A DNA stretch of 44,473 nucleotides from Lentisphaerae bacterium GWF2_38_69 (GTDB lineage Bacteria > Verrucomicrobiota > Lentisphaeria > Victivallales > GWF2-38-69), in assembly GCA_001803205.1 (NCBI GenBank), contig MHBE01000001.1:1-44473 (forward strand), in the 5' to 3' direction. Position 1 is the stretch's first letter. Every line of letters begins with the position of its first letter. Of this stretch, positions 35,297-44,386 are shown in pieces. A program made the translations under genes and the position numbers. The notes under the pieces are model-generated. The model did not search any database, was not told where the DNA came from, and worked only from the letters and a program-made list of their open reading frames with translations.

Positions 35297-35360
35297 GTAT
35301 TTATGAGTATTTATGAGTATTTATGAGTATTTATGAGTATTTATGAGTATTTATGAGTAA
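35291..35360 (+). repeat. Seven-copy 10-bp tandem repeat (TTATGAGTAT) between AlbA_2 gene and hsdR
   Basis: Seven head-to-tail 10-bp units occupy 35291-35360, the last with one changed base. The first contains the TGA of the AlbA_2 gene, and the array ends six bases before the hsdR start. Each unit contains ATG and TGA in different frames, encoding at most a seven-residue peptide from any unit. Copy-number change would alter the spacing between the genes but not either protein. Confidence 0.95.
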
Positions 35361-35366
35361 AAAATA

Positions 35367-38300
35367 ATGAAAGCAACTATAGAAAAAGCCTTTGAAGTTT
35401 ATATACAGGAAACTATGTCAACTCGAGGCTGGATAACAGGCTAGAATCAGGCATGGGACAGGCAGAGAGCTTTATTCTCAGAATATATCATCGCTTTTAT
35501 CAAAGATACTCAGTGCGCACTTTGGGCGCAGATGGAAAAGTTTCACGGTTCTGAACTTCCAGCAAAACTGATTGATACTCTACTTAAAGAGCGTGATACA
35601 AAAGGAACTTTGCATATTGTCCGCCATGGATTCAAGTTCTATGGGAAGACATTCAAACTTGCTTTTTTCAAGCCGGCTCATGGATTGGTTAAAGAAACTA
35701 TCGAACTTTTTAATAAGAATCAACTTCATGTTACCCGACAAGTTGCTTGCCATCTGACTGACTCAAGCACAGTTGATATGGTTTTATCTCTTAACGGTAT
35801 TCCAATCGCGACCATGGAGCTTAAAAATCCGGCAACAGGCCAGACTTGGAAACATGCAGTAGCGCAATACAAAAGCGATCGTGATTCCCGCGCGCCGCTT
35901 TTTCAGTTCAAAAAAGGAGCTATTGTTCATTTTGCCGTCGATCCTGACGAAGTGCACATGGCGACTCGTCTGAATGGCGAAAAGACATTTTTCCTGCCAT
36001 TTAACAGAGGCAGCGCTCCTGGCGAAATTGAGTGCGGAAAGGGTAATCCTCAGCATCCTTCTGGACACCGTACAGGCTATTTCTGGGAAGATATACTCGA
36101 AAAGGAAAGCTTCCTCAATATCATCGGGAGCTTCATATTTCTGGAGATAAGCGAAGAAACAGTTGACGATGGAGAAGGCGGACGGAAGAAGATCACCAAA
36201 GAAACCATGGTCTTTCCTCGCTTTCACCAGTTAGATAGTGTTAGAAAGCTAATCTATACCTCAAGACTCGAACAGTCTGGCAATAATTATCTTATTCAGC
36301 ATCCTGCAGGAAGTGGTAAGACTAATAGCATCTCGTGGTTATCTCATAGGCTGTCAAGTCTTCATACAGAGAGCGATTTAAAGGTTTTTGACTGCGTAGT
36401 GGTTATAACTGACCGCCGTGTTCTGGATAAGCAATTACAGGACGCTATTTATCAGATTGAGCATGCCCAGGACGTAGTTAAGGCCATAGATGAAAACTCC
36501 AGACAGCTTGCCGAGGCTCTGGTGGATGGAACCAAGATAGTTATTACTACCTTACAGAAATTCCCTTTTATTTTGCGCGGATTACTTCATATAGCAGGGG
36601 CAGATAATCCTGATAATCCGGATGAAGTTTCCATTTCAAAGGCTAAAGAATGGCAGGAAGCTATAGCCGCCAGGAAATATGCAGTTATAGTCGATGAAGC
36701 CCATTCCAGTCAGACAGGTGAGACAGCGAGAGAACTCAAGCGTATTCTTGGCGCTGGAACGGAACAAGGCGCCGAAGAAAGCGAACTTGACTGGGAAGAT
36801 GGATTAAATAAGGTTATGGAGTCACGCGGTAAACAGAAGAACTTGAGCTTCTTTGCATTTACAGCAACTCCCAAAGGAAAGACTTTAGAACTCTTTGGAA
36901 GAAAAGGCGCAAACGGAAAACCAGAAGCCTTCCATACTTACTCTATGAAGCAGGCTATTGAAGAAGGATTTATCCTTGATGTGCTCCAGAGATATACCAC
37001 ATACAATACTTATTTCAAATTAGTAAAAAGCGCAGAAGACGACCCTGCAATGCCCAAAAAAAAAGCCGCTAAAAAACTTGGTAAATTCATGGCTTTGCAC
37101 CCTCATAACATTGAGCAGAAGACCGAAATAATGGTTGAGCATTTCAGGGAACATGTTAGGCATAAATTGGGAGGAAGAGCCAAGGCTATGGTTGTAACTC
37201 CCTCAAGGCTCCATGCTGTGCGTTATATGCTTTACTTTAAGAAATATCTCGAAGAAAATCACTACACCGATATCCGTTCATTAGTGGCTTTCAGCGGAAC
37301 AGTTAAGGATCCTGATATAGACTTGGAATATACCGAACCTTCCATGAATATTGATGTGGTAACAGGAAAGCAAATTTCTGAATCACAGTTGCCTGATAAA
37401 TTTGATTCCTCTGATTATCAAGTGCTTCTTGTTGCAAATAAGTATCAGACGAGTTTTGATCAACCGCTCTTATGCGCTATGTATGTAGATAAGCGTCTCG
37501 ATGGCGTTCAAGCTGTTCAAACATTATCAAGACTGAACAGAAATTACGCAGGAAAAGAAGAGCCATTTGTCCTTGATTTTGTCAATGACTCCGAGGAAAT
37601 ATATCTTGCCTTTAAGCCTTACTACAATGTAACTACACTTCAAGAGCCTTCCGATCCTAATCACCTGGAAAAGCTCAAACACGAACTCAATGCAATGCAG
37701 GTCTATCTGTGGTCTGAAGTAGAAGGTTTCTGCCATGTTTTCTACTTACCGCAATACAAGCAAAATCCATCAGACCATGCAAGAATGGAAAAGATGATTC
37801 AACCTGCGGTGGATCGGTTCAAATCTTTGGATGAGGATGACAAAGAAGCGTTTTACGAAAAAATTACAGCTTATGCAAGTTTCTATTCCTTTATCAGTCA
37901 AATAATCCCATATTCAGATCCAGAGCTCGAGATGATTTATAGCTTCAGTCGTTATCTGATTCCTCATCTTGATTTAGGTGATGGCGGCGTTACCCCACAT
38001 CCTGAAAAGGAAGTTGCCTTACAGTATTATCGTATTGAAAAGATAATGTCTGGGTCAATTCCTCTTGGAGTCTGGGAAGAATATGGAGTAAAAGCCCAAC
38101 CGCAGTTGGAACCGGCAAAACAACAGATGAAGAGAATCCTTTATCTGAAATCATACTTACTCTTAATGAGCGTTTTGGCACCGACTTTACGGAAGAAGAT
38201 AGACTTTTCTTTGAGCAGATAAAAGAAAAAGCATCGAAAGATGAACGAATCATCCAAACAGCAAAGGCAAACCCGCTGGATAAATTTCAAATTGGAATTA

Positions 38301-38467
38301 AAGCGATTATCGAATCATTGATGATGCAAAGAATGTCTGAGAATGACATTATAGTTAGCAGATACATGGATGATAAAGATTTCCAGAAAACAATTTTTCC
38401 AATCTTGGCTAAAGATATCTACGAAAGCGTTTTGGAAAATAAAGAGATAACAACTAAAAATATGTGA
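35367..38467 (+). pseudogene. hsdR: Type I restriction endonuclease, with amber codon and frameshift
   Basis: HsdR cuts and translocates unmodified DNA. Its reading begins at 35367 (MKATIEKAFEVYIQETMSTR), but TAG at 35442-35444 interrupts it at codon 26 inside GWITG..NQAWDRQRALF. A restart at the ATG at 35532 (MEKFHGSELPAK) would give an 896-residue ORF to 38222. That ORF is out of frame after about 38090. One base lost from an A run (38090-38093) would explain it, since the +1 frame reads TAVGTGKTTDEENPLSEIIL and continues to the true end at 38467. Nuclease motif (DMVLSLNGIPIATMELKN), Walker A (PAGSGKT), DEAH (VDEAHSS) and motif III (FTATPKG) are intact. Loss of the C-terminal region, which holds HsdM-contacting helices, makes restriction unlikely. 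Confidence 0.85.
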
Positions 38468-38518
38468 TTTGATTGATCCTTAACAAGTATTTTTGCTGTT
38501 TGCTGGCGGCTTTTCGGC

Positions 38519-38543
38519 TTTGAGCATCCGCTATAGTTTCATT
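38519..38543 (+). repeat. Right copy of 25-bp direct repeat (att-like)
   Basis: Identical to 29233-29257 (thiL tail plus TTTCATT), lying just after the hsdR end and about 100 bp before pyrR. The bases on either side differ from those at the left copy. Confidence 0.9.
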
Positions 38544-38561
38544 AGAAAATTCTTATTGTTA

Positions 38562-38590
38562 TTGAAACTCTTTCAAAGAGTCTGTATCGT
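38562..38590 (+). promoter_or_regulatory. Candidate pyr promoter with internal palindrome
   Basis: TTGAAA (38562-38567), a 17-base spacer and TATCGT (38585-38590) form a plausible promoter for pyrRBC. The spacer contains the palindrome ACTCTTTCAAAGAGT (38567-38581), an operator-like position. I do not see the conserved PyrR RNA-binding loop in the short leader. Confidence 0.4.
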
Positions 38591-38647
38591 TCAATTTTAA
38601 GCAAATGAGCAGTTAAATATTTGTTTAAAAAAGGATACTCCGTCTTT

Positions 38648-39205
38648 ATGGAAGAGAAGATTGAAAATCGCCTTATGGATGCCAGGGCGATGGAACTTGC
38701 CATAGAAAGGCTAGCTTCCAAAATAATAGAGCATTTTCCCGGGAAAGAACTCAAAAAGATGGCTTTTCTAGGGATTCAAGAGCGCGGGACATGGCTTTCT
38801 GAAAGACTCTACAAGAGAGTTTTCGCGCAGTCAGGGAATAAGCCGCTTATCGGAACGATCGACACGAGTATGTATCGCGACGATATAGGTTTGAGAAAGA
38901 ATTTATCGAGGATTCTTGAAACCAGTATTCCGTTTGATGTAAACGACAGGAATATTGTGCTTATTGATGATGTGCTTTCATCAGGAAGAACCATAAGAGC
39001 GGCTCTTGACGCGATAACTGATTACGGCAGACCGAAAACTATCAGGCTCGCTGTGCTTGTTGACAGAGGAAGCAGGGAATTTCCGATCGCGGCAGATTTT
39101 ATAGGGATGAAATATGTTGTTTCCGAAAAAGAGAAAGTTCATGTATGCTTCAAAGAGCATGACGGAGAAGATATAGTTTACACTAAAAACAGGAGCGAGA
39201 ATTGA
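38648..39205 (+). CDS. pyrR: PyrR: pyr operon regulator / uracil phosphoribosyltransferase
   Basis: The 185-aa product is a type I phosphoribosyltransferase with the PRPP-binding loop VLIDDVLSSGRT (104-115), plus GTIDTSMYRDDIGLR and ERGTWLSERL typical of PyrR. PyrR binds pyr mRNA when UMP is high, and many forms also make UMP from uracil and PRPP. The ATG at 38648 is preferred, with AAGGA about 12 bases upstream. An upstream TTG reading would add nine residues. It heads the pyrR-pyrB-pyrC cluster and lies one base from pyrB. The right repeat of the RM island lies 105 bases before it, so the island may have changed its upstream region. Confidence 0.93.
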   Translation: MEEKIENRLMDARAMELAIERLASKIIEHFPGKELKKMAFLGIQERGTWLSERLYKRVFAQSGNKPLIGTIDTSMYRDDIGLRKNLSRILETSIPFDVNDRNIVLIDDVLSSGRTIRAALDAITDYGRPKTIRLAVLVDRGSREFPIAADFIGMKYVVSEKEKVHVCFKEHDGEDIVYTKNRSEN

Positions 39206-39206
39206 G

Positions 39207-40145
39207 ATGACAGATATGAAATGGACAAGAAAAGACCTCATCGGCCTGGAGGATTTAAGCGCTGATGAAATTTTATTTATACTTGACACTGCTGAAGAGT
39301 TTAAAAAAGTTAACGAAAGAAGAGTAAAGAAAGTACCGGTGTTGAGGGGAAAAACTGTTATTAATTTCTTTGTAGAACCAAGCACAAGGACAAGAGCCTC
39401 TTTCGAGCTTGCCGAACAGCGACTGAGCGCTGACATTGTAAATATGTCAGCTTCTTCAAGCAGCCTGTCTAAAGGCGAAACGCTCCTTGATACCGCCAAG
39501 AACATAGAAGCTCTCCAGGTGGACATTATAGTAATGAGACATGCAGCTTCAGGAGCTCATCAATTTCTTGCAAAAAACCTAAGATGTGGTGTAATCAATG
39601 CTGGGGATGGAGCTCATGAACACCCCACTCAAGGGCTTCTCGATATTTTCACTATCAGACAGAAGAAGAAAAAAATTAAAGGTCTTAATATCTCTATTAT
39701 CGGTGATATCCTCCATAGCAGAGTAGCCAGAAGCAATATCTATGCGCTGCTTAAACTCGGCGCAAATGTAACAATAGCCGGACCTCCGACGCTACTGCCT
39801 AAACAGTTTGAACAAATCGGCGTAAGAGTCTGTGACAACCTGAAAGACGCCGTTGAAAATGCCGATGTTGTAAATCTCCTCAGGATTCAGCATGAACGCC
39901 AGAGAGCTTCTTATTTCCCGAGTATTGGAGAATACGCTTCGGTTTACGGTATAAACCGCGAAAGCATCAAATATGTCAAAAGAGACGCTCTGATTATGCA
40001 TCCCGGCCCTATAAACAGAGGAGTGGAACTTGAGTCTGAGTTTGCCGATGGCGATCAGTCAGTAATTTTAGAACAGGTAACCAACGGATTGGCTGTCAGG
40101 ATGGCTGTCCTTTATCTTGTCGCAGGATGTTTAAAAACTAACTAA
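39207..40145 (+). CDS. pyrB: Aspartate carbamoyltransferase catalytic subunit
   Basis: PyrB condenses carbamoyl phosphate with aspartate, the committed step of pyrimidine synthesis. The 312-aa protein shows the carbamoyl-phosphate site STRTR (59-63) in FFVEPSTRTRASFE, SSLSKGETLLDT, MRHAASGAHQFLA, GDGAHEHPTQGLLDI and the C-terminal HPGPINRGVELE. It starts one base after the pyrR stop (TGAGATG), so the two are cotranscribed. A second ATG three codons in is also possible. No regulatory PyrI gene is present, so it is probably the simple trimer type. Confidence 0.96.
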   Translation: MTDMKWTRKDLIGLEDLSADEILFILDTAEEFKKVNERRVKKVPVLRGKTVINFFVEPSTRTRASFELAEQRLSADIVNMSASSSSLSKGETLLDTAKNIEALQVDIIVMRHAASGAHQFLAKNLRCGVINAGDGAHEHPTQGLLDIFTIRQKKKKIKGLNISIIGDILHSRVARSNIYALLKLGANVTIAGPPTLLPKQFEQIGVRVCDNLKDAVENADVVNLLRIQHERQRASYFPSIGEYASVYGINRESIKYVKRDALIMHPGPINRGVELESEFADGDQSVILEQVTNGLAVRMAVLYLVAGCLKTN

Positions 40146-40158
40146 GGAGAGTCGGAAA

Positions 40159-41469
40159 ATGGTTAGAAGTAAAGAAGTTTATAATTATATACTAGAAAAG
40201 GCCAGAGTAATTGATCCAAAGAACGGTATTGATGAAGTTCGCGATATCGGAATAGAAAATGGCGTTATTGCTGAACCTGAAAAAATATCTAACGCAAAGA
40301 TAATTAACCTAGAAGGACTCGTTATTGCTCCGGGCTTTATTGATATGCATGTTCATCTGAGAGAGCCTGGAGGGAAAGACAAGGAAACAATTAAAACTGG
40401 GACAATGGCAGCCGCAGCAGGAGGTTTTACGACAATCGTTTCAATGCCGAATACCAATCCTCTTGCTGACAACCCGAGCGTAATTGAGTATATAAAGTCT
40501 CATTGCGAACTTTCTGCCTATGTGAATGTCCTTCCTTCAGGATGTATCTCCAAAGGAAGTGAAGGAATAGAAATGAGTCCAATCGGAGGACTTAAGAAGG
40601 CCGGCATAGTAGCCATTACTGATGATGGAAAATGTGTTCAAAACCATGAGCTTATGAAGCATGTTCTGATGTATTCAAAGACCTTCGGGCTTCCTGTCCT
40701 CGATCACTGTCAAGATCCCTACCTTGCAGAAGGAGGGCTTGTCTCTGAAGGGTACTGGAGCTCTATAAAAGGATTAAGGGGTATTCCTGTAGCGGCTGAA
40801 ACTATTATGGTTTCAAGAGACATCATCCTTGCAGAAGCGGCGGGCTGGAAAGTTCACATACAGCATGTCAGCGCCGGAGATAGTGTAGATATGATAAGAG
40901 AAGCTCAGAAAAAGAAAATCAGGGTAAGCGCTGAAGTTACTCCTCATCATATAGCGCTCACAGACGAGTGCATTAAAGATTATGATACAAACTTCAAAAT
41001 GAATCCTCCTTTAAGAACTGAAGAGGATAGGCAAAAACTCATAAAAGGTTTGCAGGATGGAACTATATCAGTCATAGCCACAGACCATGCACCTCATACG
41101 ACTACTGATAAACTCGTGGAATTTGCTTATGCTCCTTTCGGCGTAATTGGCCTGGAAACTGCTGTTTGCGTCTGTTTGACAGAGCTTTACCATAAAGACC
41201 TTCTTTCCCTGACAGAGCTTGTTTCCAAATTTACTGTCGGTCCTGCTTCAGTACTTGGACTCGATATCGGTTCAATCGAAATAGGAAAAAAGGCTGATTT
41301 GACTATATTTAATCCTGATGAGAAATACACAATAGATTCCGGTAAATTTTATTCAAAGTCAAGAAATACTTCGTTTAACGGGAAAGAAGTCAAAGGAAGA
41401 GTTATCGGCACAATAATATCAGGAAGATTTGTTTTCAGTCAGATTGATGGAATTAAGGGAACCTTCTAA
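40159..41469 (+). CDS. pyrC: Dihydroorotase (class I, PyrC)
   Basis: The enzyme cyclises carbamoyl-aspartate to dihydroorotate, following PyrB in the pathway. At 436 aa it matches class I dihydroorotases. The metal-binding motif is DMHVHLREPG (His64, His66). A metal-bridging residue region is near VAITDDGKCVQN. Further zinc ligands are in DHCQDP and VHIQHVSA, and the catalytic ATDHAPHT segment is followed by FGVIGLE. A TAAGGAGAG lies about 8 bases before the ATG, 13 bases after pyrB, so it belongs to the same operon. An imperfect inverted repeat fills the gap before mutS. Confidence 0.96.
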   Translation: MVRSKEVYNYILEKARVIDPKNGIDEVRDIGIENGVIAEPEKISNAKIINLEGLVIAPGFIDMHVHLREPGGKDKETIKTGTMAAAAGGFTTIVSMPNTNPLADNPSVIEYIKSHCELSAYVNVLPSGCISKGSEGIEMSPIGGLKKAGIVAITDDGKCVQNHELMKHVLMYSKTFGLPVLDHCQDPYLAEGGLVSEGYWSSIKGLRGIPVAAETIMVSRDIILAEAAGWKVHIQHVSAGDSVDMIREAQKKKIRVSAEVTPHHIALTDECIKDYDTNFKMNPPLRTEEDRQKLIKGLQDGTISVIATDHAPHTTTDKLVEFAYAPFGVIGLETAVCVCLTELYHKDLLSLTELVSKFTVGPASVLGLDIGSIEIGKKADLTIFNPDEKYTIDSGKFYSKSRNTSFNGKEVKGRVIGTIISGRFVFSQIDGIKGTF

Positions 41470-41470
41470 T

Positions 41471-41556
41471 AAATGTCCAATTTCGAACACTCAACACCCA
41501 ATTTTGAAATAAAAAACTTGGAAATTGATTATTCCTTGTTGATTATTGGATATTAA
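41471..41556. repeat. Imperfect inverted repeat between pyrC and mutS
   Basis: The stretch reads AATGTCCAATTTCG near 41472-41485, with the complementary ATTGGATATT near 41546-41555 and CCAATTTT paired with GGAAATTG in the middle, giving a long imperfect hairpin of about 85 bases. The AATTTCGAAC segment also resembles the right flank of the S23-like element (TTCGAATTTCGG near 9497-9508). It may be a small repeat element without a protein. Confidence 0.4.
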
Positions 41557-41559
41557 AAT

Positions 41560-44091
41560 ATGCAATTTACCCCAGAGTCTAATGAAACGCTCACTCCCAT
41601 GATGCGCCAGTACATGGATGTCAAGAAAAGTATCCCTGCTGATGCTATTTTACTCTTCAGGCTCGGTGACTTCTATGAGATGTTTTTTGACGATGCCCTG
41701 AGAGCAAGCCGGCTTCTGGATATTACTCTGACCAAAAGGCATTTAGTTCCTATGTGCGGAATTCCTTTTCATGCACTGGACAACTATCTTCCTAAATTAG
41801 CTCAATCAAATGTCAAGATAGCGATAGCTGATCAGGTTGAAGACCCAAAGCTTGCCAAAGGAATTGTCAAAAGAGAAGTTACAAGAATTATTACTCCAGG
41901 AACCCTTGTCGATAGCGCCACGCTTGTCCCTGCTCAGAGCAATTTTCTAGCTTCCGTCTGTTTGGCAAAAAATAAATACGGCCTTGCATATCTCGATGTT
42001 AGCACAGGTAATTTTAAGATAACAGAACTAGATTCTGTCGAAGAACTTTCAAACGAATTATCCAGACTTCAGGCAAAGGAAATCCTTGTCTCTGAAGCTG
42101 CTTTTAACGAATGGAAAACCCAGGATACCAGGATTGTTTCAGATACTTCGGTTTTCTGGACATACTTAGAAGAGGACTGTTTTGACCTGAGTTCTTGCGA
42201 ATCATACCTGAAAGCACATTTTTCTGTCGCCACATTGGAGTCTTTCGGGTGCGAAGGACTTGTCGCAGCAATCCCTGCAGCAGGAGCCGCGCTTAATTAT
42301 GCTATTGAAAATCTTAAACACGACGCACGGTATTTAAATTCTATTAAATATTACAATACCAGAGATTTCATGCTTCTTGACAATGCCACAAGGCGTAATC
42401 TTGAGTTGCTTGAATCAACACGGGGATTGAAAGACGGTGTCCTGATTAATGTCGTCGATGATACCAGAACTTCAATGGGAGCCAGGCTGTTGAGGGAATG
42501 GATAGTTCAGCCCCTTTATTCAAAAGAAAGAATTAATCAGCGCCTTGAAAGCGTCAGCAGCTTGAAAGATGAAGCTCTTACACTTGCTGAACTTCAGGAA
42601 ACTCTATGTGCTGTAAAAGATCTTGAAAGGATTATTGCCAGAATCAATATTGGTTCATCCAATGCCAGAGACCTAATGGCTCTGGCTTCCAGTCTGGAAG
42701 TCCTTCCGGGTTTAAAGAGTATTTTACAATCTTATAGCAATGTCAGCCTGATTGAAGAATTGAATAAGCAGATAAAGCTCTTTCCTGAGATAACAGAGCT
42801 AATCTCAAAGGCGATTCTGGAAGAACCTCCTCTAACTATAACAGAAGGCGGAATGATTAAGGACTCTTATAATACAGAGCTTGATGAGTTCCGATCCTCT
42901 TCGAGAGAGGGCAAGAACTGGATAGCGGCGCTTCAAGCAAAAGAACAGGAACGCACTGGAATCAAATCTCTTAAAATCAGATTCAATAATGTATTTGGAT
43001 ACTACATTGAAATAACAAAATCCAATCTTCAGTCAGTTCCGCAGGATTATATTCGCAAACAAACAATGGTTAATGCAGAAAGATTTATTACACCTGAACT
43101 TAAGGAAGTCGAGAATAAGGTTCTCGGAGCAGATGACAAAGCTAAGGCTCTCGAATATGAAATTTTTCAGCAGATCAGAGAAAAATGCGCATCTTATACA
43201 AAGGAAATAAGAGAAACAGCTCAGGCTATTGCTGCTATAGATGTACTCTCATCTTTCGCGGAAGTTGCAAGAAAAAATGATTACCGCAGGCCGACAATAA
43301 CCAATGATGACACAATTAAAATTGTTGGGGGGAGACACCCTGTTGTGGAATCTCTTCTCAAAGATGAAAGGTTTGTTTCCAATGATACACTCCTGAATAA
43401 TCGAGATAATAATATTATCATCATAACCGGGCCTAATATGGCAGGTAAATCAACTTACATAAGACAGGTGGCTCTGATTGTCCTGATGGCTCAGATGGGC
43501 TCATTTGTCCCTGCTGAACAAGCAGAAATAGGAATTGTAGACAGAATTTTTACCAGGGTAGGGGCTTCGGATGATTTGGCCAAAGGACAAAGTACATTTA
43601 TGGTAGAAATGGTTGAGACTGCCAATATCCTTAATAATGCCACATCCAAAAGTTTAGTTATTCTCGACGAAATAGGAAGAGGTACCAGTACCTTTGACGG
43701 TCTTAGTATCGCCTGGTCTGTGGCTGAATATATTCATAATAGTCCGCACGCAAGAGCAAAAACGCTTTTTGCAACTCATTATCATGAACTTACTGAACTT
43801 GCCATGACTTGTTCAGGCGTAAAAAACTACAATGTGGCAGTCAAGGAGTACGGGGATAAAGTTATCTTTCTCAGACAGATAATTCCAGGAGCTGCCGACA
43901 AGAGTTACGGCATATATGTAGCTAAACTCGCAGGTCTGCCCGAAAAAGTCATTTCAAGAGCAAAAGAAATCTTGGAAAATCTCGAAAATAACGCAGTTAA
44001 AGAAGGTCAGCCAACTCTTGCTTCCCATAAAGGCAAATCCCGCAAAAGACAATTGCTTCCTAACACTCTCGACCAACCCGAACTTTGGTAG
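41560..44091 (+). CDS. mutS: DNA mismatch repair protein MutS
   Basis: MutS recognises mispaired bases and starts mismatch repair. The 843-aa protein has the mismatch-reading Phe-x-Glu (Phe38-Tyr-Glu40 in LGDFYEMFFDD) and connector and lever regions. The ATPase domain has Walker A GPNMAGKSTYIRQ (about 624-636), then GASDDLAKGQSTFMVEM, LDEIGRGTSTFDGLSIAW (Walker B) and FATHYHELTEL. The C-terminal tail is QLLPNTLDQPELW, and the stop is directly followed by a fragment of a DNA methyltransferase gene, so the last residues may have been reshaped by that junction. No clear ribosome-binding site precedes the ATG. Confidence 0.97.
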   Translation: MQFTPESNETLTPMMRQYMDVKKSIPADAILLFRLGDFYEMFFDDALRASRLLDITLTKRHLVPMCGIPFHALDNYLPKLAQSNVKIAIADQVEDPKLAKGIVKREVTRIITPGTLVDSATLVPAQSNFLASVCLAKNKYGLAYLDVSTGNFKITELDSVEELSNELSRLQAKEILVSEAAFNEWKTQDTRIVSDTSVFWTYLEEDCFDLSSCESYLKAHFSVATLESFGCEGLVAAIPAAGAALNYAIENLKHDARYLNSIKYYNTRDFMLLDNATRRNLELLESTRGLKDGVLINVVDDTRTSMGARLLREWIVQPLYSKERINQRLESVSSLKDEALTLAELQETLCAVKDLERIIARINIGSSNARDLMALASSLEVLPGLKSILQSYSNVSLIEELNKQIKLFPEITELISKAILEEPPLTITEGGMIKDSYNTELDEFRSSSREGKNWIAALQAKEQERTGIKSLKIRFNNVFGYYIEITKSNLQSVPQDYIRKQTMVNAERFITPELKEVENKVLGADDKAKALEYEIFQQIREKCASYTKEIRETAQAIAAIDVLSSFAEVARKNDYRRPTITNDDTIKIVGGRHPVVESLLKDERFVSNDTLLNNRDNNIIIITGPNMAGKSTYIRQVALIVLMAQMGSFVPAEQAEIGIVDRIFTRVGASDDLAKGQSTFMVEMVETANILNNATSKSLVILDEIGRGTSTFDGLSIAWSVAEYIHNSPHARAKTLFATHYHELTELAMTCSGVKNYNVAVKEYGDKVIFLRQIIPGAADKSYGIYVAKLAGLPEKVISRAKEILENLENNAVKEGQPTLASHKGKSRKRQLLPNTLDQPELW

Positions 44092-44095
44092 TGGC

Positions 44096-44386
44096 AAAGT
44101 AGTAGCTCCTGAAATCGGCAACAAAATTTATGACGGCGCAGTAGGTTCAGCAGGCTTCTTGTGTGAAGCTTTTGAGTATTTGAGAGCTAACAAGAATCTG
44201 ACGACCAGGGATATTGAAACTCTTCAAAAAAGGACATTCTATGGCAAGGAAAAGAAATCATTGGCCTATATCATTGGCACAATGAATATGATTCTGCACG
44301 GAGTAGAAGCCCCGAATATCATTCACACAAATACTTTGGCGGAAAACCTTGCCGATATTCAAGAAAAAGACCGCTATGACATAATT
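44096..44386 (+). pseudogene. Internal fragment of a second type I methyltransferase (HsdM)
   Basis: About 97 residues in one frame read KVVAPEIGNKIYDGAVGSAGF, then LCEAFEYL, KRTFYGKEKKSLAYIIGTMN, HGVEAPNIIHTNTLAENL and DRYDII. These are the AdoMet-binding half of an N-6 adenine methyltransferase of a subgroup different from the hsdM at 29257-31257. Homology starts five bases after the mutS stop and ends just before where NPPF should follow. The frame then reads unrelated residues to TGA at 44417-44419. Both ends are missing, so it is not functional. It is a second trace of restriction-modification genes in this neighbourhood. Confidence 0.82.

Larger units (their letters stand above)
29233..38543 (+). 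mobile_element. Type I restriction-modification island bounded by a direct repeat
   Basis: About 9.3 kb between perfect 25-bp direct repeats carries hsdM, two unknown genes, hsdS, an AlbA_2/ATPase gene and hsdR, all on the plus strand. It lies between thiL and pyrR. The left repeat is the 3' tail of thiL, the pattern produced by insertion at a gene end. No integrase or transposase is present, and three of the six genes look damaged or reduced. Acquisition mechanism is inference. Confidence 0.65.

Noticed and set aside
35291-35360. CRISPR array
   Set aside because: Units are 10 bp and directly adjacent, with no spacers. No cas genes are present in the window.
35291-35366. Phase-variable fusion of the AlbA_2 protein to HsdR via the tandem repeat
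   Set aside because: Each reading frame through the repeat meets a stop (TGA or TAA) within one or a few units, so changing copy number cannot join the two proteins.
29233-38543. Integrase or transposase inside the restriction island
   Set aside because: All six coding regions are accounted for by hsd, AlbA_2 or unknown genes, and none shows recombinase catalytic motifs.
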